Origin: Toxonevra muliebris
Lineage: Eukaryota > Arthropoda > Insecta > Diptera > Pallopteridae
Assembly (NCBI GenBank): GCA_963691655.1
Contig: OY829328.1
Location: forward strand, 8,646,204 to 8,710,203
DNA length: 64,000 nt
Direction: 5' to 3'
This document shows positions 11,417-23,330 of this stretch, one piece after another (within the stretch, counting starts at the first letter, position 1; each line of letters opens with the position of its first letter). A program made the position numbers and the translations under genes. The notes below the pieces were generated by a model. That model did no database searches. It was given only the letters and a program-made list of their open reading frames with translations, and was not told the origin of the DNA.

Positions 11417-12965
11417 AGTTATCAACACGATTGTGAGACTATGTTTTATAAAAATATGAAAGTATTCATGCGGAAGTGTGAACACGGCAATTACTCCCAT
11501 CCACGTATTGCTTATGCTCGTCTCAACAGCCTTTATGGAAATTACGAGAGTGTCATACTCAGTTACTCATCTACTAATCCAACAATTCAGATTTGATTAT
11601 TTCTTGAATTCTGCAGTTATTTTTCCACACGTTCACAAATGAAAAAACTCATTCCTGCAAGTACTGAGTAATTATAGTACACAAAACGTACATCACTAAC
11701 AAACGAATTTTCTCGAAAAAGAATATCAGATTGAAACAAAACGTCATAAATGTCAAAACAAAACAAATACTATTAGTAGGGGTGCAAGTGGGCGATAATG
11801 TAGAATTAACAAAAATGTATGCCTATAAATGGGATGCCATGTGTTTGGGAATTCCAACCAAATTTTCCAAAGATTAATCTGTAAACATTTTTTGTTAGTC
11901 AGCTTTTAGCGAGAAAACTAGTTGCTCGCGATTATCTAATGTGATGATAAGGGGAAGAAATATCCTTTTCGTGGAAAGAGGGGACTCTTTCCAACACATT
12001 TTGGTAATCGCAAGCAATTACTTTCCTTGTCTAAATGGAGACTAACATATGTTGGAAATATTAATAATTTCAGCGGATAATGAACAAGACTAATATACAA
12101 ATAGTAACCTTGAAATATCAAATCTTATTTTTTCCTTTTGAATTCTATGTATATATATATGTTATTTTTAGCCGCCAAAGCAAAGGTATACAGATAAAAT
12201 GACATTTATAGAATGCAGGCAAACTATAATTATACGATACAAAAAATGTAAACGTAATCACAGCGGACAGCGAGATATAGCATCTCAATTCCTTAGACTA
12301 TCACATAAAATGTGTGAATCTTAAATGACAACCATACATTTCTTTTGAAAAGCAATTCAATTTATTTCCAACGACAAATTTACCTGTGTCGTGTATGGTA
12401 TTTATTATGTTTGATATGCAGAAAATCATATTGTAAACTAAAACGAAATGTAACTATTTTAGAAAAATGTTAGGTTTCAATTTCCTTCTGTACACAATAT
12501 AGATGCGATTATAGATTACTGACAAATTTAAACAGATAGTGACAGTATTCACATTTTCTGGGCAACGCTGAACGATTTATAATTTTCCCGCTCAAATGTA
12601 GCAACCCGTTTCGCAGACGCAAAATGAACAACCCAAGATCACTTAAATAGCAGTAATGTAGTTGTGGTAAATCAAATTACGTCTGTGAAATGCGACCGAT
12701 TCACAACAAATATTTTGCACCGTTAGCTTTTTTGTTTCATTACATTGTAATTTTGGTTTCTATATTTATCATGTGTTAATTAAACTTCAAACAAAACACC
12801 ATGATAAAAATAAGAGCGGAAACTTGACAAAATCAGCTTTTCTGATTTGCATCCGGGAAACGCACCCATTGTCAACGTTTGCACATGAGTAATAAAACAA
12901 ATATATCATTGCTACCCGTTTAACTTTGTTATAATTTCAAATCATATTAGTGGAGTTCACGATCT

Positions 12966-13022
12966 GTGCCTTTTTCACCAACATACAAATATGTGAATTT
13001 TAAGGAAACTGAAATAGGGCAC
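12966..13022. mobile_element. 57-bp remnant of the GTGCCCTATTTCACC MITE
   Basis: It starts GTGCCTTTTTCACCAAC and ends GAAATAGGGCAC, so it carries both ends of the element at 13069-13765 with almost no interior. It lies only 46 bp from the full copy. Confidence 0.6.
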
Positions 13023-13068
13023 TTGTGCATATGGTCTTGCATCATTGCAAAAAATTTAACACTGGTTG

Positions 13069-13765
13069 GTGCCCTATTTCACCAAATACAATTTACAATT
13101 ACAAATTTGTGCTTGTGAATTACAATTACAAATGTGTGAAACCATTTTTCATTTCATAAGTTACAACTCTCAAATTCACAAATTTGTAATAAGAGGCAAC
13201 AAATATTGTAAGAAAGCGCTTGTAGATTACAAGTGTAAAAAAATGACGTTTCACGAAATTTTTGTATGACTTGTAAATAACCAATTTTTTTTTACTAATT
13301 TGTGACACTGATGTATGATAAGATTTACCAATTAGCGAACAAAATAAAATTTTCGCGACTTCTTTGATTAAGTAGTATTTCTACCTAAAAATTTTCAAAA
13401 TTAATTTTTTGTTAATTCTTTTTTATATTTACGTAAAAAAAAATAAAATCATTTTACCATTTGGTAGACATGTTCATTAATTTTAAAATTTTTTTAAATT
13501 AATTTACTAGCTTTAGATGCTGATTAAAAACTGTAAATATAAAAACAGTCTGCTAAAAGTATGACGAAAAACGGAAAATAAACAATTGTATTCATTTTAC
13601 ATGCCTTTTTTTGTAAGAAATTTTTACAAATGTTACAAATTTGTAATTAGTCGCCTATTTGGTGAAACAAAAAACTACAAAATAGTAACATTTCTACAAA
13701 TTTGTTACAATTTTGTGAGAATTTCTTTACAATTCACATATTTGTAAGTTGGTGAAATAGGGCAC
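13069..13765. mobile_element. MITE with TIR GTGCCCTATTTCACCAA
   Basis: A 17-bp perfect inverted repeat, GTGCCCTATTTCACCAA, lies at 13069-13085 and in reverse complement at 13749-13765. The subterminal parts are rich in ACAAATTTGT-like self-complementary motifs on both sides. About 697 bp, no coding capacity. No clear target-site duplication was found, so the superfamily is open. Confidence 0.75.
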
Positions 13766-14312
13766 AGTTTTATCAAAACTTCGGTGCTAGAAAACATACA
13801 TTTTTTCAAAGCATAATTAATTCATGATTTAAACCGAAATATCTTCAGGTAGAACACTTTTTTCTCACATTCTTATATATTTCATATAAACAATATGATT
13901 TTCTTGGGAAATTCCAATAATAAAGAAAATATTTAGGTAGAACAGAAGAAAAATGTTTTGTATTAAATAAGTATTGTTGAAAGGATTGAAATAAAAAATG
14001 TCCTTTCCCCAAAATACTGCAGACATGTGTCCAACATGTGTCAAACATATGTCTTCTTTATATTATTTCTATCTGCTCAACTGAAAAAGAATAAAAGGCA
14101 AAGCAAGAAGACACAATAATTCATTTAGCTTCGGCAACTCTGACGATTGCTACACGTTTCTTTTTGCTTGAAGCATTCCTTTTCATTTAATTTTTAATCC
14201 GAAATAGGAACAGACAGAAAGGAGAAAAAATTTCGCAATCTTCGAGTTGACGAGATTTAAAAATAGAAAATTTAAATTAACTATCAAAAATCTTCAGTGA
14301 GAAATATCAAAT
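13766..14312. other. Upstream region of eIF3j
   Basis: No further repeat or exon is visible. The last 100-200 bp must hold the eIF3j promoter and 5' UTR; no core promoter motif is clear. Confidence 0.4.
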
Positions 14313-16281
14313 ATGGAAGACGATTGGGGTAAGTTTGTTGTGGGTGTGTAGTGAATAGTTGGCAACGGGAAATGTGGAGACGCACGTAAGGAATGAATGT
14401 GCTGTGGAATTTACTATACATGTACAGAATTATTACGCGTTTTTCGTTTTGCTGGTGCTTTCCGTGTTTTTGTTGTTGTTTGTGTATTAACCTTTGCCAG
14501 CGAAGTCTCGCTCTCTCAACCTTGTAGAAGGAAACGCGGGGCAAGGAGGAAATTTTTTACGAATCAAGAATTGCATTGTGTGTTAATTTAATGTGTATTT
14601 CTATTTTTGCACTATGCAAATGTATTAAATTGTAAAATATCCTCATATAAATAATTATTTTTTTGATTGTTTGTTTTCAGAATCCGCAGTTGACGAGGAA
14701 GTCGTCATACGCCCCAAAGTGGCTACAAATAACGTGAACAAATGGGAGGGAGAGGATGACGATGATGACGTTAAGGTAAGCGATTTCTTTTTAACACATT
14801 TTATTGTATTTTTCTAAACAAGTTTTAAAAATTTTTAAAATATTGGTCTTTTTGATTCAGTTGAGCAGCAACTGAACTGAATTTGTAAATTTTTGGGGTT
14901 TTTCTTGCTTAATGCAATTTTGAGGTTTGATTTCATTTTGCTTTGTTATATTTTTAACTGTCCACGTGTTATATATTTTGTTGATGTCGCCACACCGACA
15001 GTATGTTGTCATGAATTTTGTATGCATTTTGTTGTATGTATTAAAAAGTAGCAATCATAGTAAAAATTGTACCCATCAGAAAATGCAAAAATGTACGTGC
15101 ATAAGGAAATTCCTGTAAAAATATTCCAAAACTCTTAAATACTATAAAAGCTAGTACTGACATAAGTGTTATTTTCCTTAGTACAAGACATAAATTGGAT
15201 TTTGAAAAAGGCTTTGATATCATTAGATTTTCCTAAATTGGTAGGCTTCAAAAGTTTTGTTTAATTTTAAAACTATATTGCACTTTTCGGCCTTAAATTA
15301 TTAAATTCTTCAATCGTCATCCTCCGATTTGGTCGGTTGGTTACGATGGCTGATCCACAAACCTACTTTGAGTCACAATTTGCGCTATGACGCCATTTAA
15401 AAACCACTCACAAAACACTGAAGTAATGTGCGCCCATACTAAACCCAATCTACTATTTCTTTTCCTTTTATCAATACAGGACAGCTGGGAAGATGAAGAG
15501 GAGAAGAAAGACGAGGAGAAAAGTGAAGCAGCCCCAAATCCAATACCAGTAAAAACAAAACCTAACAAAGCGCTTAAAGCCAAACTAGCTGAACAAGAGG
15601 TAAAACAAAAAATAAAACAAAAATTAATTGAAATTTGCAGTTAAATTTCGTAATTTCATTAGCGTTTGGCTGAAGAAGAAGAAGCACGAAGGCTCGACAG
15701 TTTGTCAGCTGAAGAAAGATTGGCTGAGAAATTACGCCTACAAAAAATTCAAGAGGAGGCTGACCTTAAGAGTGCGCTGGAGACGTTTGGGGTTTCAAGT
15801 ATAGGTAGCGGACTAGATGCGTTTAACCCAGAGAGCAAGGAAGAATTCAAGGAATTTGGAGCAGCGTTGAGTTGGAAAATTTCTACATATAAAGAATCGC
15901 CGCATTTCCCACAGTTTGTTGAGGATTTCGTTCGGAGCATATGTGTTAATTGTAAGTTTTCTGGCTTTTTGTATAAAATTGAAATTACTAATTTATCGTT
16001 TTTCTTTTGCTCTATTTAGTATCTGCTGCAGATATGAAGAAGATAAAAATTAGCATGGAAAGTTTACACACTGAAAAACTCAAACTGGAAAAGCAAAACA
16101 AGAAACCAGCTAGCAAGGGTAAAGCTAAAGCAACTTTAAAAACCGAGACCGACGTAAGTTTGTTGAAAATCTGTGTTTTAATATATTTTCATTGAATTTT
16201 CTACTTTATTCTTTTTAGGACATCGATGGATACCAAAAGTATGGCAATAGCTACGATGATGATTATGATGAATTTATGTGA
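14313..16281 (+). CDS. eIF3j: Eukaryotic translation initiation factor 3 subunit J
   Basis: Six exons: 14313-14328, 14681-14775, 15480-15599, 15663-15951, 16020-16153 and 16219-16281, totalling 717 nt and 238 aa, close to the usual fly length. The first coding exon is only 16 nt (MEDDW plus one base). The protein has an acidic N-terminus ([20 protein letters not shown]), a charged Lys/Glu-rich coiled-coil region, the conserved central block [20 protein letters not shown] and [17 protein letters not shown], and the acidic C-terminal tail [10 protein letters not shown] typical of eIF3j. eIF3j is the loosely bound eIF3 subunit that contacts the 40S decoding centre and regulates mRNA recruitment and subunit recycling in the cytoplasm. 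The 704-bp intron 2 holds nothing recognisable. Confidence 0.94.
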
Positions 16282-18273
16282 ATATTGTTGGGTTGGATAC
16301 CGAAAAAATATCAAAATAGAAACTTTTGCTCCATGATTTTTGTTGAACCTTGAGAAAATATAAATATTAAACAAACAAAGAAACTACATACCATAAAACT
16401 GAATTTGTAAAGATCAAAAAACAAAATTTTGGATAAAAATTTCTAACAAGCTTGAGAATTCATTTTGTATAATTAAACTATATTAAATATTAAACGAAGT
16501 AAAATAAATATATCTAAATATGTTATTATTTTTTCATAAAAAAAACACCCAATCTGCGGCAAATTTGGTTTTATTTCCTACAGTATTTTGATAAAACTTT
16601 AGAAAATTTCGTTTATGTATTGTATAAGGGATGCACCAGCCCACTTTACAGGTTTGCCAATTTCAAAAGCAAAGAATGATCACAAAATTTGTTTGAGATT
16701 GCATAAGTTCTGTTTAACTTGTGAACCAAACAAATTTCTTAGTGTGGTTAGGTTCAGCGATGCACGGTCTCTCTGAACTACTGCACTGGTTTGGTTCAGA
16801 AACCAGTTCTTCCGCACCATGGGTGCAAAAATGGTTTGGTTCAAACATTTTGTAGTGTACAATTTGATATGGCCCTTCATAGGTTTTACTAGTAAGAAGA
16901 TCTATGCGTGGTTGTTCCCCGTATTCAAAATTTTAATACAAAAGTTATTTTGGACTTTATTTCCCGATTTTGGTTTAATTTTCGTCAGAATTTTCGTTGT
17001 TACAAATTTTTTAAAGTGTCACTTATATGATTTGATCTAATATTCACAATTTTCCTAAAATTTATTTCAAAGAATATTGGATTCAGATAAACTTGTTTTA
17101 AAACTTTTTCCTGGTTATAAGAACAGCCTGTCCCAAGATTAGTTAAGGTTGCTCATGTTAGCGCGTATAGAAAGACGAGCATTGCTAATTATGTCTAATT
17201 ATGGACACTACAAAGGCAAGTTTTATTGTCGGCAAGTTTCGAGTTATCTTTTGGATTTACCACTTGCTTTTCTACAAAATTTTTTAGGTAATCTGCTTTT
17301 ACTTTGTCTGGCATTCTTGTTGTTAAAAAAAACTTTGTTAACGGTTTATTGAATAAAAATAAATTCTTCATTTATCATGTTGACTTTTAGCAAAACTTTC
17401 GCTTACCGTGACGCACTGTCTTCTAACTTATATTGGAAGAAAGTATAGAGTTTCTATTTTCCATTCCTGCCCAAAGTTGAACTTTGTTAATAGCAATGAC
17501 TACTTCTCATATGTTCTTAATATTTTCAGTAAGTGTTTTGCCCTATCTGGCCAATAGTGCCCCAATTAACTTTCCCTCCTGAAAGCGAATGTAGCAGAAT
17601 GTGCTCCGACATTTCATTTACTTTTCGCCAGAATTGACAGTTACTGTCCTGCCCTATGCATATGTTCCCCCAATTTGCAAATTCGCTCGTAAGGAAACTC
17701 GTAATTGAGGGGCGCTTTTACAAAACTCGACATTTACAATTTTTCCCCAAAATAACCGTAATATGCATTTCGATATCAAATTAGACAAAGTAGACAAAAA
17801 AAAAACCCTTCCTGAAATATTTTATAGACGTCGAGTTTTTTGAAATGCCCCTCAATTACTCTGAGGTTGCCTTTAGTTATTTTGAAGCATTAGGTTGTTC
17901 GTATAGGATTAAAGTTCCCAATTAGTAGATTTGATTCCCTAAGCTAAGGGATTTGAGTCCAGTAGTCCCTTTCCTCTTCTCTTAGTTTTTTTTTATAGTA
18001 TGAACCCCTATATGCTGATATATATTCTATATATACTCTTTCCCTCTCCGTCGCTTTGTATATTGGGTCTCCCACAAATTTCATTTCTCCACACCTTACT
18101 AAGCAGGGTGACAAAAAAGCTTAGTTTTATGAGGTGAAGTGTTTATTGTGAAACAACTATGACATTGGCTATAAACCAAAAGGTCTCCCGAAACATGCTC
18201 GTACGTACAAACTGAAACTTCTGGGTACCCTACCGATTATATTGTCTATGGATTAAATGCTTTTTTTGAGTTT
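16282..18273. other. Intergenic region eIF3j-WDR89
   Basis: AT-rich, no coding exon. It holds one small palindromic MITE (17702-17858). A GGTTTGGTTC-rich stretch (about 16719-16850) has partial inverted symmetry (GAACCAAAC and GTTTGGTTC); no boundary could be drawn. Confidence 0.45.
17702..17858. mobile_element. 157-bp palindromic MITE
   Basis: It begins TAATTGAGGGGCGCTTTTAC and ends GAAATGCCCCTCAATTA. The inverted ends extend about 29 bp to a shared ACTCGAC with a few mismatches. The interior is AT-rich and has no coding capacity. Confidence 0.75.
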
Positions 18274-18281
18274 TATCGATA
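18274..18281. promoter_or_regulatory. DRE motif (DREF site) upstream of WDR89
   Basis: The palindrome TATCGATA lies 206 bp before the WDR89 start codon. In Drosophila this motif binds DREF and marks housekeeping promoters. The position fits, but an 8-mer can arise by chance. Confidence 0.45.
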
Positions 18282-18486
18282 ACCGCTAAAATAAGTGTCA
18301 GCGCTAACCCACGTGCAAATAGCAAATGTCAAAATATTTTGAGAAGAGAAAACCAAATAAATCTGCTTTTTAACTGCTTCACAATTTTTGTGGTGGGCGC
18401 ATACTTCTCTAAATTTCGGAGCCAACAGAGCCAGGGTAAATAAAGATTTAATTATAAACTTTTAAGTTCAACTATATAGAAGTAAC

Positions 18487-20092
18487 ATGAGGAACAAAAA
18501 TTACTCAACAGGTAATTATAAAATTTACATACAAAACTTAAGCTGAAAACAATTACAAATCTGAAACACTAAAAGATGAAATTTCAATATTTCCCAACTC
18601 GGAAGAAGAAGAGGATAATGAGGATTTCCAGCTGGAGGATAAAGATACATGCTCAATAGAAAACGTGGAAAAAAAGTTTCAAATTAAATATAAAATTGTA
18701 GATGAATCAGCGGTAACTTTGAAAAAGGACTACGTACTGAGCCTGTGTAAAGATAGGTAAACACGCTTAAAAAGGAAATGTGTATATACATACATACCAA
18801 TTTCTTTTTCACACACAGCACCTTTACACACATAGCTGCTGGCTTATCAAATGCCTCGGTTCAAATCTTTGATATAAGCGCAGAGCGTGGCTTGCAACAC
18901 TCTAATCCACATACAATACCAGCGCCACCTACTGGTACAACAAACTCCACCGTGAATATTTGTGGCGTACATTTTCTTGATGCATCGTCAAATTGCCTAT
19001 TGGTGGGTACAACAAATGGACTCGTGCGTCTTTTTGATTTACGCGCAACACCACTGAAAGAGCAAGCACGTTTCGAAGATACGAACCCTTGTGAAAGTGG
19101 AGCTACTGCAGGTGATAAGAATATCACTTGCTTCGATCGTAATGCAAACTCACGCATAATATGCGCAGGCACCGAGGAATATCAAAGCAATGTTTATTTA
19201 CTATTCTACGATGTGCGTGAGCGAAAACAGTTGGGTGGCTACTTTGAGAGCCATCAAGATGATGTGACCGCTGTAAGTTTTCATGCGCAAAATCCCGATT
19301 TGCTGTGTTCGGGATCAACGGATGGTCTTATAAATATATATGATATTAAAGAAAAAAACGAAGATGATGCGCTCATCAGCACAATAAATACGGAGAGTAG
19401 TGTGCATAAACTTAATTGGTTGGCAATAATATTAGATATATCATTTGATCAACAAAAAAAATTTTAAATCATTTCTTTTTTAGGCACAAAAATGTTTACG
19501 AAAAAGACTTAATATCCTGCATTACGCATACAAACGATTTAAAGACTTATGAATTCGAGGAAGGTGATTTAGTTGCAGAGTTCGAACGTGCTCATATTAC
19601 CACCGCCATAAAACGTGAAAACCCTGCAAATTTTAATTTAATAAATGCGCATAATATGAAGGACGGCAGTGTCTTTTTACTGGCCGGTACTAATTATAAT
19701 AAAGGGTAAGAGTAATATATTTATTTCGATATTAACCTGCTCAATTTAAATCATTTATATATTGCTTTTTCTGTAAACAGTGAAATTCTGCGTTCACTTC
19801 TGTTACAAAATAAACAATTATTGCCTTTAGCCAATTTTGAGGGAAATAAACAAATTGTACGTGAAAGTGTCTATGAGGCTGAGGTATATAGAAACTTTTT
19901 TATGTAGTTTGAACTTTGATAATAATTTAGTGTTATTCTTTGTTATAGACAAATGCTCTAGTTACTGGTGGTGAGAGCGGCATTGTATCATTATGGATGC
20001 CAGAAACTGAAGAAGAAACAGCAACTACCTCAAAATCATCTAAAAGTGCTAGAAAAATGTCAAAAAGCAAATTAAAGTTGAGACCATATTAA
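18487..20092 (+). CDS. WDR89: WD repeat-containing protein 89 homologue
   Basis: Six exons: 18487-18511, 18576-18756, 18819-19418, 19484-19705, 19781-19883 and 19949-20092, totalling 1275 nt and 424 aa. All introns are 62-75 bp with GT...AG ends. After an acidic N-terminus (FPNSEEEEDNEDFQLEDKD) come WD40 blades: FTHIAAGLSNASVQIFDI, LVGTTNGLVRLFDLR, HQDDVTAVSFHAQNPDLLCSGSTDGLINIYDI and ALVTGGESGIVSLW. The C-terminus is basic (KSARKMSKSKLKLRPY). Blade order and the LLCSGSTDGL block fit the WDR89 family of single beta-propeller proteins, whose function is not established. The first exon is short; I chose it because its donor joins the 64-bp intron in frame with the acidic segment. The N-terminus is therefore the least certain part. 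Confidence 0.85.
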
Positions 20093-22253
20093 CAAAATAT
20101 TAATATAAACAGGAATAATTTAAATATTTTTACTTTTATGTTTGTGTATATAAAAGTGAATAGAGCAGTTCTTCGCTCTAGTTTGTTTTTATTCATTGTA
20201 TTTCGGTGTAAATATGTTTTTTTTTTTTTTCTTTGTTATGTGCAACCAAATAAAAACAATGCAAACACGATTAAAAAATTCGCACATACAATAATGTTGA
20301 AAATAGAGAAAATGATAGGAATGAGTTTGTTCTTATTTTTGTCTATGCGCCATCGAAGGAATCGCTGAACAAAACAAATTTGATGTTTTTCATATAAAAA
20401 GATAATAACACAAAAAAACTTTTGCTCATTTTGTATGGATCAAATGAAAACAGAATGCAAGCACAATAAAAAATTCAGACATACAGCAACGTTGCTTAAA
20501 AAGATAAAGAGAGTGAGAGATGAGTTTCTTGTGAATAATAGATAGCCAAACAAAATAAAAAAATTCGAAAACGTGGCAAAAAACAAATTATTTCCAAAAG
20601 CATTAAATTAAATTTTGTTAAAATTTATCTACCTAAATTAAAGGTAGTTATTATTATTATTACGAAATTAAAAATAAATGTAGCCTATTATGTACAACAG
20701 CTTTCTAAAAACAAAATGAGTCCCTTCTACACTCGTCTCAGGATGTGATAACATATTTCACGCATTGTTGTTTACTTCATTATAAAAGTTTTCGTTTCTA
20801 TGATCCAAAAAATGTAATCATGGGCTTATAAAATTTTTCATTTTCTCTTTTCAATGCACTTTCTTTGCTTTTCGCACGTCTACATCACCTAATATTGATA
20901 TTACAATTAGGAAGGAATAAACTATTAACTAAAAATAAACTATGAGAAAAAACAATAAAATAAATAAAAACAATTTTTGATATGTTTCACTATTCCATTG
21001 ATATATAAGTATACTTCACAACCGTTTATGATATAGAAATTATGTGTTGCATATTTTTGGGCTCAAAGTAAAATGTATAATAAAACACTCAATTATAAAC
21101 GCACACATACTATGAAACCTTACACGACACCGACGTGGCATTTGATTTTAATTTCTATCAATTCGCTCCACTATAAGTTTTCCTTCAGCCCCGCATAAAG
21201 ATGTTATCACATAAAAAAAAAATCATTAAATTTGGTCCAGTAGTTTTTGACCCAAATTCTTGCACACAATTTTCATATCAATGCTGAAAAATCCAAAATT
21301 TTTATATGAAAGTGTTAGGAAGGCAACCCACATTGTACATCATTGAAAGAGTGAGCAAAGAAAAAGTCCATCAAGAACTCGTAGTCGGATTCCAGTCTCA
21401 AAAAGAAAAAAAAATATTACCCGGTTACATTTCCAAATATTAGATCATTAGCGAGGAATCATGGCGGATTCCGAAACTGCCGTCAGATTTGCCTCTGTTA
21501 TTGACAATTATAAATTAATAACTATCTTATAAAATAATTCATAATTTCAAGTTGCTAACCTTTTTTTATTCATAATATAATTATATTATAATCTTAATTG
21601 TTACAAATTTGGGAATTTAGCTACTTAATTTTAAAATATAGGCAATGCTAGGCTATATACTATGTATGTATTCGGTATATGTAAATAATAATATTGTTTT
21701 GGAAATTAAATCAAAAATTCATTGTGTATAGTTTAGTTTGTTACACTGTGAAACAATAGTTAACTTTTGGTTGCACACATTGAGTATACCGTATCTTCCT
21801 GAAAGTAGAGGGGAAATATACAGTAAATGTGAAAATCGTTTATTCGCAGCTTGAGCTAAAGTTTGCAAAAAATAAATTTTCAACAAAATTATTAAAAATA
21901 TATAAAATCATACGTATATTATTTGAGATTAACATTATCCTTCATAATCCCGATTGAGTCTAGAACCAGCTACGAATAAGCGAACTTTACATTCTCGCTT
22001 TATTTTACCTATACTTTCACGTGCATATGGTATACTTTATGTGTGCAAAAGCGCTATCGCATAGTCTTATGAAGCAATCAAATTTAGAGTTAAGCAATTT
22101 TGGAATGATTTAAAATGTTTAACAAAAATATAAGCTATAGCAATAAACTAAAAGAGATGTAAAGAAAATTTCTTAACAGCCTAATATGCAGATTTACAAG
22201 TGCCCGTATATTGTATGTAAAATGATTTCCTATCATCCAGCATCTTTTTGCCT
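20093..22253. other. Convergent intergenic region WDR89/CPTP
   Basis: Very AT-rich, with an AATAAA at about 20248 that could end WDR89 transcripts. It holds one degenerate two-copy tandem repeat (20241-20530). No exon was recognised. Confidence 0.45.
20241..20530. repeat. Degenerate two-copy tandem repeat, ~195-bp period
   Basis: Unit 1 (20241-20332) and unit 2 (20436-20530) share TGCAARCACRA-TAAAAAATTC, CATACA-AACGTTG-like and GATGAGTTT-TT blocks in order. They are non-coding and too diverged to be recent. Confidence 0.5.
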
Positions 22254-23330
22254 CTAAGGCAGCCCATGTAAATCATGTACGGTATATAATTGTTCCGTAC
22301 GATCGTAAACAAATTTTGTATACTTCAGCATTTCCGGTAGTACTTCAATGGCACGTGGAACACTCACGCAGACACGTTTAAGTAATTCGCCTTGCGTAGG
22401 GAGCGCATACATGGCCACTACTGCGCCTTTGCGTATAACCCACGGATGATATTTGGCCAACGTTTCATTGTATGCACTTTTACAGCATGCGTGTGTTTTA
22501 TCATATTCACTCAACGCGGCCAGGCGACTTAGAAATTCATAAATAAACTCTACAAACGAATAGAAAATGAGATAAAATATGAATAAAAATATTAATTAAA
22601 ATTGCAATAAACTAAAATGTTCAAAAAGTTGCAATCAAAATCACAATACCCATAGATAAGATAGCCATATAACGACCATATTGGCTAGAAGCGTTGTTGG
22701 CATAAAGAACTGAAAACTGTTGGTGGCGGATAAAAAGAGGGGAAGGAATAAGATTGCTACTTTAAAGTTTTTTGCAAAAAACAATTAAATTGAGTAATAG
22801 ATAAAGAAAGTAGCAGACAGAGCGAATTTCAAAGTCAATTTCTTCTTTCTCCCTTCCCCACCTGCTCCGAATAGATAAGTACAAGCATACTCACGTAAGC
22901 CACGATGCAATCGCAATAGTGTACGACTTCCGGAAACGTACTTGGTGTCTTTGAAAACATCTGCTTCCTTTTCATAAAATATCATTGTTTTGACGGTTAC
23001 AAATTTGTCGCTATATTCATCCTTTTTACGATATTCATCCAGTATATCAATTTTTGCACGTACATCGTTGCTGACAAATCCAAAAACGGTACCCATCAAT
23101 TGAAAGAATCTGTACCCACCCACAGAAAGTTATTAAACCAATTATTATTGTAAATCTCCTCTTTGAGCCTTTTATTACAAAAGTTGCATTTAATAAATGC
23201 CATTAACTTACTTATTGATCTCCTCATAGGCCAATAAATATGATTCCAGCAAAATGTCATCTTCATCGTACAAACTTTTTTCAAAGATTTCTGCTACTTT
23301 CTCAATATCAAAGCGATCCACTGCTGACAT
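22254..23330 (-). CDS. CPTP: Ceramide-1-phosphate transfer protein (GLTP fold)
   Basis: Three exons on the minus strand: 23330-23212, 23109-22895 and 22549-22254, totalling 630 nt and 209 aa (human CPTP is 214 aa). It is a single GLTP domain. The residues that hold the ceramide-1-phosphate headgroup in human CPTP have clear counterparts at the same spacing: D55 and K59 in FVSNDVRAKI, R102 and R106 in SGSRTLLRLHRGL, and H146 in YHPWVIRKGAV. The C-terminus, YTVHDLHGLP, matches the family end. The protein moves ceramide-1-phosphate between membranes non-vesicularly; it has no signal peptide or membrane segment, so it is cytosolic. The acidic residue pattern of plain GLTP glycolipid carriers (D-N-W-H) is not followed, which favours CPTP over GLTP. 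Confidence 0.93.

Noticed and set aside
18512..18540. Alternative acceptor at TTAAG for WDR89 intron 1
   Set aside because: It would make an intron of about 30 bp; the acceptor at 18575 gives a normal 64-bp intron and keeps the frame.
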